This document shows positions 13,795 through 21,656 of a DNA stretch of 22,390 nt, one piece after another. Source of the stretch: a virus; the IMG/VR virus record IMGVR_UViG_3300025630_000066, positions 1-22,390 of that record; one strand, 5' to 3'. Positions within the stretch are counted from its first letter, which is position 1. Every line of letters starts with the position of its first letter. The translations under genes were made by a program, and so were the position numbers. The notes under the pieces are model-generated. The model was not told the origin of the DNA. It did not search any database and was given only the letters and a program-made list of their open reading frames with translations.

Positions 13795-14433
13795 ATGGCT
13801 ACTACTCCCAACCCTATGACTAGCAGCCTCGATATGATTACCGGGGCAGCAACGGCCACCTCTGGCCTGTTTACCTCGATTGCTTCGGCCTACTCCACTA
13901 AGGCGCAGGGCTACCTTCAGCAAGCCGGCTATGCAGCCCAAGCAACTGAGGATCTGCGCCTGGCTGGCCTGCGAGCTGACAAAGCGTTTGAGTATGCTGA
14001 CATTCAGGCCAAGCGCACTGCACTGCAAAATACCTTTCAGCAGATCAACTTCAAGATTGCCGCAGTCAAGAGCATGGAGAATCTGCGCCGTACCAATGCA
14101 ACAGCTCGAGCCAGGGCTGCTGCCAATGGCGTGGCTTATAACGAGGGCAGCGCCATTACAGGACGCACCCAGAATGTGGCCAATACTTTTCAAGACATTG
14201 GGATTATCGACTTGAGCGCACTGGCCGCTCGGGTGACGGGTTATGAGGATGTCGTCAATATTTTGAAAGCAGGCGCTGACACAGCGTTCTATGAGCGTGA
14301 GGCTGCAATTGCTAACACCCGTTCAGCTCTGACCGCTGGATCTTATGCGGCCAAGAAGACTGGCCTTATGTCTGGGGTGCAGCTTGCCGAGGGTGCTTTG
14401 CAGTTTGCTAAAACAGTTCCAGGGATTGGATAG
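13795..14433 (+). CDS. Internal virion protein, T7 gp14-like
   Basis: The 212-aa product is near the length of T7 gp14 (which forms the outer-membrane part of the ejection channel). It starts directly after the gp12-like stop. Residues 10-32 are Ala/Ser/Thr-rich and amphipathic to hydrophobic (DMITGAATATSGLFTSIASA). A long helical region with AQATEDLRLAGLRADKAFEY follows, and RRTNATARARAAANGVAYNEGSA near residues 97-120 resembles the conserved 'R...AA..Ga....GS' segment of gp14-like proteins. The C-terminus is again Ala/Gly-rich and mildly hydrophobic. Position between nozzle and larger core genes matches T7 order. The assignment is by pattern and order rather than close identity. Confidence 0.75.
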   Translation: MATTPNPMTSSLDMITGAATATSGLFTSIASAYSTKAQGYLQQAGYAAQATEDLRLAGLRADKAFEYADIQAKRTALQNTFQQINFKIAAVKSMENLRRTNATARARAAANGVAYNEGSAITGRTQNVANTFQDIGIIDLSALAARVTGYEDVVNILKAGADTAFYEREAAIANTRSALTAGSYAAKKTGLMSGVQLAEGALQFAKTVPGIG

Positions 14434-14435
14434 TA

Positions 14436-16163
14436 ATGGCTCAATTACCTAGCGTTACCCCATACAACATCACCGTGACTGGTGTAGGTGGAGCTGCCAC
14501 GCCAAGCGTTGGCTTTGGAGCGCAGCGCCGGCCAGATGTTGCTTACCAGGCACAGGCTGAATATCAGCAGACGCTATCCAAGACATTGGACAGGATCAGC
14601 GGCGCATTGTTCGGCATGGCCGAGGTTTCTTCTACGAGGGCAGGCAAGCAGTTCGTTGCAGACAATCCATTGTCTAAAGAGCAGCTTGATGCAATGGTTT
14701 CTGGCCAGCCTGGTGTTATTGATATGGGCAGTCCATTTAATGCCTACTCATCTGCTGTGCGTAAAGCCAGGGCTATCGAGCTGTCTGCTTATGCAGAAGT
14801 CGAGGGCCAGAAGATGATCGAGACTTTAGAGGCTGGCGTTGCCATGGGCCAGGTTGAGGCGCTCGATGCCATGAACCAATTTAACAATTTTGTTGATGGC
14901 GTGTCATCCAGCCTGGCCGAACAAGAGCCTGATGCTTCGTTTAAGTTTCGCGCATCGATGGCCACGGTTGGCAGATCCTTCATTAACAATGTAGCCAGCA
15001 CCCAGCTTAAGCGATTCCAAGAGCAGAACCGAGCAATAACCGATGAGTCATTCAGATTGACAATGGTTGACATTGGCCGGGAGCTGACCAAGGAAACGCC
15101 AGATCCACAGGTCTTTGATGTCATTGAGCGCATGAAACAGAAGTTTCTGGTCAACTCAACTACGCTGGTGGGCAATACAAATGCTGGTGCTTATGTCCCC
15201 CGTTTTGAAAAAGAGATCCTCGAGATCCAACAGAACATGGCCAGGAGTTACATCAGTGCTGGCACCGATCCCTATGAGCAGTACGAAAAGATTCGCCTGG
15301 GCAAGACTGGCAATAGCCTGCTAGACGCGCTCACTGGCATTGATGCACCTACTCGCAGGCCGCTGATGGATGCAGCCAGGAAAGAGTTGGTTGAGGCCGA
15401 GTCGATTCGCAAAGAACAAGAGACCATTCAACAAAGGGCAGGCCAGGATCTTGAGGTGTCTTTTGTGGATGCTATGGCCACCAGGGATATGGGGCAGATG
15501 AAGTCTGTTCTGGATCGCCTGCGTAATACTGACCCGACAAGATATGTAAAGCTCAAGAAGGATTATGAGAACTTTGATGCTGTCTTTGCTGTTCGGGATG
15601 ATGGCAATGTTGTGGCTGATCTTGAGCGCAGGCTGAACAATCCCTATGGCGCAAGGGTCACCACTGAAGAGGTTTACAAGTTGCGCGCATTTTTAACTCA
15701 AGGTAGCTTTGCCAAATACATCAATGCAGCCAAGGCTATGGATGATGAGCAAGTTGATTTTATGGTGGATCAAGCGGCATCTAGACTTGGCATGATGCGT
15801 GGCTCAGTAATTAATTCCAATGCATTGCGCCAAAAGAATGAGCGAATTATTGCCGAGTTAAAAGTAAAGTTTTTTGAGGCCAGAAAAACTAACCCGGCGA
15901 TCAATCCGCTGGAGTTCTTGGACAACAACTTTGAGAAAGCCAAGGCAACCACAAGCAAATCAGTAGACTCTGCCCTGGCCTCTAAAGTTCAGTCCCGCCC
16001 CTATAAGACAATTCAAGCCTTTGATGATGCAATTCGCAAGGCAAGCATTGCTCAAAATGCAAAACAGGTTAGTGAATTAACTCGGCAGAAGAATGAACTG
16101 CAAGATGCTATTGACCAGGGCATTATCGATAAGAACGGCAAACTAGTGAAGGGTGGCCAGTAA
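14436..16163 (+). CDS. Internal virion protein, T7 gp15-like
   Basis: The 575-aa product begins 2 bp after the gp14-like stop. It has a short N-terminal beta or linker stretch with ATPSVGFGAQRRPDVAY, then is almost all helical: QTLSKTLDRISGALFGMAEV, EQEPDASFKFRASMATVGRS and many similar blocks. T7 gp15 is a helical protein (747 aa) that forms the periplasmic tunnel during ejection; this one is shorter. There is no enzyme motif. Order (gp14, gp15, gp16) and helix content support the call. The stop overlaps the next start (TAATG). Confidence 0.7.
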   Translation: MAQLPSVTPYNITVTGVGGAATPSVGFGAQRRPDVAYQAQAEYQQTLSKTLDRISGALFGMAEVSSTRAGKQFVADNPLSKEQLDAMVSGQPGVIDMGSPFNAYSSAVRKARAIELSAYAEVEGQKMIETLEAGVAMGQVEALDAMNQFNNFVDGVSSSLAEQEPDASFKFRASMATVGRSFINNVASTQLKRFQEQNRAITDESFRLTMVDIGRELTKETPDPQVFDVIERMKQKFLVNSTTLVGNTNAGAYVPRFEKEILEIQQNMARSYISAGTDPYEQYEKIRLGKTGNSLLDALTGIDAPTRRPLMDAARKELVEAESIRKEQETIQQRAGQDLEVSFVDAMATRDMGQMKSVLDRLRNTDPTRYVKLKKDYENFDAVFAVRDDGNVVADLERRLNNPYGARVTTEEVYKLRAFLTQGSFAKYINAAKAMDDEQVDFMVDQAASRLGMMRGSVINSNALRQKNERIIAELKVKFFEARKTNPAINPLEFLDNNFEKAKATTSKSVDSALASKVQSRPYKTIQAFDDAIRKASIAQNAKQVSELTRQKNELQDAIDQGIIDKNGKLVKGGQ

Positions 16164-18289
16164 TGAATGTCGATGAAATGTACGCAATGGCCTTGGCCAA
16201 TCGACAGACCAATATGCCTGTTGATGTCATGCGCGATGGTTCTGAAGTTGTGAGCGCGAGGGAAGCAGACGGTTCACTTCGCATTGACATTTATGGTGTC
16301 GGCGATCAGGCAAGAGATGAGCAAGTAACTGCACCGCCGCCTGGCATGATGGCACCCATGGCTGCGCCTGCTGCTGCACCTGGCATGACCCAGTCAATGG
16401 TTGAAGAGATGTTTGCCGGTGGTTACCCAGAGGGGGCTGCACCTATGTCAGCTCGCCAGTTCTTGGAGACTGCTGCGGATGTTCCCGCTGGTCTGGTCAA
16501 GGGCGCGATACAAGGCACCATAGGCCTGCCTGGTGACATCGAGAGCTTGACATACGGGGTGCGTGAGATCCTTAACCGCGGGGCCGGTGAGAGCGCCCTG
16601 GATGCGTTTATTAATGGCCTCGAGCAAAAGACCATACTGCCCACCACCGAGAATGTGAAGCAGTGGCTGGACACCAATGTTGGGCCACTGGTGCCTGCTG
16701 GAGCTGATCAGCGCAGGGTAGAAGCTGCCAAGACTGCTGAATTTGTCGGTGAGCTTGGCGGTGCTGGCCAGACCATCATTGAGGGCACCAGGGCTGCTGC
16801 TCGCGGTGCAAGGCAGATTGGCCAGGAGATCCTGACCGAGGCACCTGTTGGGGCTGTTAAGTTAGCCCAAGAGGCTGTGCCATTTGTAATGACCAATGCC
16901 ACGCCCAAACGCATGACCCAGGTTCAAAAGATCGTAGACCAGGGCATTGCTCAGAATATGTCGGCCACCAAGATTCTGCAGGCAGTAGAGTCTAGGACTG
17001 CCCAAAAGGTTACTGGCGCACAAGCTAAAGAGATTAAGCAGTACATCTTCGACAAGACACCCAAGGGTCAGATTTTCTCTGACCAGGCATTTAAGGATCT
17101 GGTGGCGCAGCCGTTCCCCATGGAACCATCGACTGCCAACTTTGCCGGTTCATTTAATGCGGCCATGGACTGGCTTAATACGCTGGATGCCAATGGCCTT
17201 AGAGTTGCAGCTCAAGATGCCAATGCTCGCCTGGCACCGATTCTTGGTACATCCAAGGATGGTAAGGTTAATCGATTGCTGACCACCAATGGCAAGCTGC
17301 TGAAGACCGAGAAGGGTCTTGAGGGTAAGACACCCATTGAGCTTCCTGATGGCCGTAACATTGAGAGCGCAGGCCTGGCTATCTCCCCGGCATTTAAGGT
17401 GGGCAAGTTCAGCACCTGTCCCAATTCTGCAAGCTGCGCCCAAGAATGTCTTGGTAAAACTTCTGGTGGTTACTTTGCTTATGGTGGTGGCGCTGACTTA
17501 GAGGCCATGAAGGGCACCAGGCTCCGCAGCTTCCGCATGACACAGGCCATGTTCAGAGAACCCGAGGCCTTTGCCATCAAGATACACAATGAGATCATTT
17601 CCCTTAAGCGAGCAGCAGAGAAGGGTGGCAACGCCCTGGCCATTCGTTTGAATGTTTTATCTGACATTGATCCCAAGGTGCATGAGGCCATCATCAAGGC
17701 TCACCCTGATGTCTTCTTCTACGACTACACCAAGATGAAGTACAAGCCCATTGCGCCCAACCATCATTACACCTACAGCTCGACTGGTACCACGCAGAAG
17801 GCTGGCCTCAATGGCATGACGGTGGATGTTGAGAATCCTCATACCAACTGGGAACAGATGAAAGCCAGGCTCGATGGTGGTGACAATGTGGCCATGGCCT
17901 TTAGCAGCAAGAAGGCGCTACCTCAAAGTGTTCTCGATGAGGCAACTGGCAAGGTTTATACCGTCATTGATGGGGATGCCTATGACTTTAGGCCAATGGA
18001 CAAGCAGCTACCCGGCACCGATGGCGTGATTATTGGATTAAAGAATAAGGCCATGACTCGCAAGGAATCTACCGCAGTGCAAGATTCCAAAGGGTTCTTT
18101 GTGCCCTATGACCCCCAGTTCTTAAAAGATGGCAAGAAGCTGGCAAGGGATCAGTTTGGTGATCCGATCCCTGGCAATACACAAGTTGTCATTCCTCAAC
18201 AAAAGCGCAGAATTATTGATATAGCGGTTGAAGGAAAAGCCGGGCCATTAGATACTGGTGAGCAAATTACCGAAAGGGCAAAACAATGA
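16163..18289 (+). CDS. Internal virion protein with C-terminal GP88/DUF7227-like domain
   Basis: The 708-aa product lies between the gp15-like and gp16-like genes, where T7 has nothing. Residues about 95-240 hold ETAADVPAGLVKGAIQGTIG, GLPGDIESLTYG, ILPTTENVKQWLD and a Gly/Ala-rich helix, segments that recur in large virion core ('polyvalent') proteins. Residues about 330-640 form another domain: STCPNSASCAQECLG with C419, C425 and C429, then TRLRSFRMTQAMFREPEAF, RLNVLSDIDPKV (495-506) and VFFYDYTKMKYKP (517-529). This order (Cys cluster, 'R..R...m', 'R.n..sDi', 'FY.YTK') fits the GP88/DUF7227 family of phage proteins, whose activity is unknown. The cysteines could hold a metal or Fe-S centre (inference). 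Delivery into the host with the core is inferred. Confidence 0.65.
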   Translation: MNVDEMYAMALANRQTNMPVDVMRDGSEVVSAREADGSLRIDIYGVGDQARDEQVTAPPPGMMAPMAAPAAAPGMTQSMVEEMFAGGYPEGAAPMSARQFLETAADVPAGLVKGAIQGTIGLPGDIESLTYGVREILNRGAGESALDAFINGLEQKTILPTTENVKQWLDTNVGPLVPAGADQRRVEAAKTAEFVGELGGAGQTIIEGTRAAARGARQIGQEILTEAPVGAVKLAQEAVPFVMTNATPKRMTQVQKIVDQGIAQNMSATKILQAVESRTAQKVTGAQAKEIKQYIFDKTPKGQIFSDQAFKDLVAQPFPMEPSTANFAGSFNAAMDWLNTLDANGLRVAAQDANARLAPILGTSKDGKVNRLLTTNGKLLKTEKGLEGKTPIELPDGRNIESAGLAISPAFKVGKFSTCPNSASCAQECLGKTSGGYFAYGGGADLEAMKGTRLRSFRMTQAMFREPEAFAIKIHNEIISLKRAAEKGGNALAIRLNVLSDIDPKVHEAIIKAHPDVFFYDYTKMKYKPIAPNHHYTYSSTGTTQKAGLNGMTVDVENPHTNWEQMKARLDGGDNVAMAFSSKKALPQSVLDEATGKVYTVIDGDAYDFRPMDKQLPGTDGVIIGLKNKAMTRKESTAVQDSKGFFVPYDPQFLKDGKKLARDQFGDPIPGNTQVVIPQQKRRIIDIAVEGKAGPLDTGEQITERAKQ

Positions 18290-18453
18290 TTACCGACATT
18301 GTCCTCGATGAAGAAGACTTCCTTCAGCAGTTCCCAGACAGCGAGCAATATTCAGGCGAGGGTTTACCCTATGCTGACTGGTGGGAAACTGGTGACGATC
18401 CTTTGGCCGTTGGCCAGCCAGTAGATATTGCTACTATGTTTGGGCAGGGGTAA
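18286..18453 (+). CDS. Small acidic protein, unknown function
   Basis: The 55-aa frame starts at ATG 18286, overlapping the upstream TGA (ATGA), and ends at TAA 18451-18453, 3 bp before the next gene. It fills exactly the only gap between the two large core genes, which is strong evidence that it is real. The sequence is acidic (DIVLDEEDFLQQFPDSE) and contains PYADWWETGDDPL; there is no predicted membrane segment. Residue types suggest a short partner peptide for the neighbouring core proteins. The family is not recognised. Confidence 0.7.
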   Translation: MITDIVLDEEDFLQQFPDSEQYSGEGLPYADWWETGDDPLAVGQPVDIATMFGQG

Positions 18454-18456
18454 GCA

Positions 18457-21400
18457 ATGGCAATTCCACCACTAACCCAGAGGCTGGATGATTTGGCGGT
18501 GTCTGCCGCCGAGAGCGAAACAGAAACTGGGAATACCTTAACCCAGCAGCAAGCTATTACGCCGCCTGTTATGAGCCTTGAGCAGGCTATACCAGCAGAA
18601 GCGCCACAGCTTGCCGGCAAGATTGAGGGCTTGCGTGGTCTGGGTAAGATCATTAAAGAAGTTACCAAGACTGAGCCACCCGCCATCACTGATCCGCTCA
18701 AGCGTATTGAAAAGCCCACGCCTGATGCACCAGAGATTTTGCCTGGTGATGTTCCCGCGGATGTCAAGAAAGAGCTGCGTAAGTCTGCACCCGTGCGAGC
18801 CGTTGGTGACAAGATCATTGTGCAGCCAGGATCACCCGAGCTGTTTAAACAGGTCACCGATCTTATGGAGACCGTACCCATTGAGGGCAGGCCACCACAG
18901 GTCAGGCCTAATATGGATATCTTCCAATCTGAGGATGATGTCAAGAAATTTGCTGTTGCAGCCACTGAGCATTGGAAGGATTGGGTGGATGTTCAGCGCA
19001 GAGCTGGCCGCACCCTGGAAGATATCATTGATGAGGCCGAGCGTTTCTTAGTGGTAGAGGGTGCAGGCAAGGCACTCAGGATGCTAATCAACCGCAAGCC
19101 TGGTGACCGGCCATTCTCCGACTTTGAGAGTGCAGCGGTCAAGATTGCCATGATTGACATGGCCAATGTGGTGACCAAAGAGATTGACCTGGCGCTTGAA
19201 ACCAATGACCCAGCGCAACTCCTCAAGGCCACTCGGCTGATGACCATGTACGGTTACAGCAATGCAGCCGAGCTGGGTAATGCTGCTGACTATGGCCGCG
19301 GCCTGGCAGTGCGCCGCATGATCCCTGGGCCTGATGAGGCTAGGGTCAGAAGGATGCAGCAGATTGTCGAACAGGTTCGCCCAGGTGCTACGCCAGTACC
19401 AGGCCAGCCTGGCGTTATGCCGCAGACTGCAACCGAGGTCACGTCTGCCATGCAAGATATTGCAGACATGGGTGGCGCTGACAATGTAAGAAGGGCGCTC
19501 CAGGCTTTTCGGGCGCTACCTGATGTTGACTCCAAGACTAACTTTGCAAGCCGTTTGGCTCGCGCTTCCCTTGATGCTGTTGCTGAGATCTACACAAGCG
19601 CATTGGTATCGAACCCAGTCACGCATTCATTCAATATCTTGGGTACACCGATTCATGTTAGCGCCATGCTGAGTGAGCGTTATGTTGCTGCTGTGGGCCG
19701 CGGTGATAAAGAGATGCAGGCAGCAATTTTTGCTGGTGTTCGTTCAATGCCCAAGTATTTCAACCAGGCACTGGCTGCTGGCACAAGGGCATGGAAGACC
19801 GAGATGCCCTCGGACATGACCACCAAGTTTGACCAGGATCGAATTGCTGTAACGCCGCAAAACTTTGGCGTTGCTCCTGACACCATGCTAGGCAAGACTA
19901 TTGATTATTGGGGCCAGGGCATGAGGCTGCTTGGCTTCCGAGTCCTGACCACTACAGACGAAACTTTTAAAGCATTGCTGCGCGGCATGGAGATGGAGAT
20001 TCAATCCTCCTATGAAGCAGGCAAAGCATTTAACTATAAGCTCGACAATGGCGGCACAGTCGAGGAAGCAACTAATATGGCTCGGGATGCATACCAAAGG
20101 GCCATGGCCTCTGATGCTACCTATGACCAGGCTGCTGAGTTTGCCAAGATTGCCACCTTCCAAGATGACTTGCCGGGTGAGATTCTTGCCCAGGCACAAC
20201 AGGTGATGACGCACCCCATGATGAAGATTATGGGTTTCCCATTCTTCAAGACTCCCATGCAGATTGCATTGCGGGTGCAAGAGCGCAGCCCATTGGCTGT
20301 GATCATGCCAAGGTTCTGGAAGGCTATCGTTTCGCCTGAGACTGAAGAAGCGCGTAGCTTGGCCCTGGCTAAGTTTGGTATGGGTTCGATGATCGGCACC
20401 AGCATCATGGCCTCTGACTACATTAGTGGTGATGAGATCAAGATAACTGGCTATGGCCCCAGCAGGCCAGCAGAGCGTACACGATGGCTTGAGAAGCACA
20501 AGCCCTATGCCGTGGGTGTCAAGCAGCCTGATGGCAGTTATACCTGGATTGACTATTCTCGCTATGACCCGATCTCTGGGGTTATTGCAGGCTGGGCTGA
20601 TACCCGAGACACCATCCTAAAAATGGACGATCCAGAAGCAGAAGAGAATCTGGTTATGGACATGGGCCTGGCCACTTACCAGTACATGACTGAAGCGCAC
20701 CCCATGCTCGACTTTGCTTCGCAGCTTAACTATGTGATGGGTTCCAGCTTTGACCCGGCAGAAGACAAGGTACAGCGCATTATCGAGTTATTCCAGAAGC
20801 AGGCTACCGATGTCGCTATGAATGTTGGCCAGAGCATGGTGACTGGTGGACTGTATCCACAATCACTTGCTGCTACCTTGGAGCGCTACAACAACCCATT
20901 AAGTAGCCAGACCTTGCCAGCAGATCAGTACGACTATCTGAGTGGGCCTGGCTTTAGGATAGGCCTGCGCGGTGCCTATGAGTCTATTCAAAAGGCCAGG
21001 TCTCGCAACCCTCTGTTTTCGGACGATACCTTTGTGCGCCATAACGAATGGTTTGAACCTATCGAAACTGGCCCTGGTGATCTGACCACATTCTTGCCAC
21101 TGCGTATTCAGAACAAGAAATTTAATGCCATCAATACAGAGCTGGAGTCTTTGGGTGGCGGGTTTGAGAAGTTGCAGCCCAGCATGGGCGAGCCAATGAT
21201 CAAGCTCAACGATATGCAGATGGAGCGATACAAGGAGCTGTACAACTACCCCGCTCGCTCAGTCTATGCCCTGGAGGCGCTGGGTGGATTTGACAGCGCA
21301 CTGGTGGGCAACATGACCGATGAGCAGAGAGAGTCTGCCCTGGCTTCTGTCATGGAGATGTACCCACCAAGGAATGAATACCTGTTCTCGGTCATCAGCT

Positions 21401-21645
21401 CGGAGATGTATCAGAATACCTATGACGATATGGGCGAACTGAGAGCTACCGAGAAAGGCGAGAAGCTCGACTATCTCAAAGCTGAGAATGGCCGGTATCG
21501 ATCCATGGCCAAGAAGCTCATGCTCATGGAGTTCCCCGAGCTTCGTAAGCTGATTGAGCAGCGCGATGCATACGAATTGAAGGAGGGCCGTAAACCAAGG
21601 AACCTTCCGCTGTCATCTGAAACCTATCAAAGAGTAATGAAATAA
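18457..21645 (+). CDS. Large internal virion protein, T7 gp16-like / polyvalent type
   Basis: The 1062-aa product is the largest of the window and follows the core genes as gp16 does in T7 (1318 aa). Residues 1-130 are Pro/Glu-rich and flexible. A helical centre follows. Near the C-terminal half, MTHPMMKIMGFPFFKTPMQI (583-602), ITGYGPSRPAE (663-673) and WIDYSRYDPISGVIAGWAD (697-715) form the block typical of gp16-like and large polyvalent phage proteins. T7 gp16 carries an N-terminal lytic transglycosylase; no matching glutamate motif was found here, so peptidoglycan cleavage is probably supplied elsewhere. The role, forming the inner-membrane part of the ejection channel, is inferred from family and order. 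Confidence 0.75.
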   Translation: MAIPPLTQRLDDLAVSAAESETETGNTLTQQQAITPPVMSLEQAIPAEAPQLAGKIEGLRGLGKIIKEVTKTEPPAITDPLKRIEKPTPDAPEILPGDVPADVKKELRKSAPVRAVGDKIIVQPGSPELFKQVTDLMETVPIEGRPPQVRPNMDIFQSEDDVKKFAVAATEHWKDWVDVQRRAGRTLEDIIDEAERFLVVEGAGKALRMLINRKPGDRPFSDFESAAVKIAMIDMANVVTKEIDLALETNDPAQLLKATRLMTMYGYSNAAELGNAADYGRGLAVRRMIPGPDEARVRRMQQIVEQVRPGATPVPGQPGVMPQTATEVTSAMQDIADMGGADNVRRALQAFRALPDVDSKTNFASRLARASLDAVAEIYTSALVSNPVTHSFNILGTPIHVSAMLSERYVAAVGRGDKEMQAAIFAGVRSMPKYFNQALAAGTRAWKTEMPSDMTTKFDQDRIAVTPQNFGVAPDTMLGKTIDYWGQGMRLLGFRVLTTTDETFKALLRGMEMEIQSSYEAGKAFNYKLDNGGTVEEATNMARDAYQRAMASDATYDQAAEFAKIATFQDDLPGEILAQAQQVMTHPMMKIMGFPFFKTPMQIALRVQERSPLAVIMPRFWKAIVSPETEEARSLALAKFGMGSMIGTSIMASDYISGDEIKITGYGPSRPAERTRWLEKHKPYAVGVKQPDGSYTWIDYSRYDPISGVIAGWADTRDTILKMDDPEAEENLVMDMGLATYQYMTEAHPMLDFASQLNYVMGSSFDPAEDKVQRIIELFQKQATDVAMNVGQSMVTGGLYPQSLAATLERYNNPLSSQTLPADQYDYLSGPGFRIGLRGAYESIQKARSRNPLFSDDTFVRHNEWFEPIETGPGDLTTFLPLRIQNKKFNAINTELESLGGGFEKLQPSMGEPMIKLNDMQMERYKELYNYPARSVYALEALGGFDSALVGNMTDEQRESALASVMEMYPPRNEYLFSVISSEMYQNTYDDMGELRATEKGEKLDYLKAENGRYRSMAKKLMLMEFPELRKLIEQRDAYELKEGRKPRNLPLSSETYQRVMK

Positions 21646-21656
21646 GGAGCTAGGCT

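Noticed and set aside
13750-14193. 147-aa antisense open frame opposite the gp14-like gene
   Set aside because: Mirrors the Ala-rich coding of the sense strand; no start signals or independent evidence.
18369-18965. 198-aa antisense open frame
   Set aside because: Lies opposite the 55-aa protein and the start of the gp16-like gene; Ser/Gly/Ile-rich shadow sequence with no ribosome site or family pattern.
19888-20499. 203-aa antisense open frame
   Set aside because: Shadow of the gp16-like gene, with His/Cys/Leu-rich low-likelihood composition and no family pattern.
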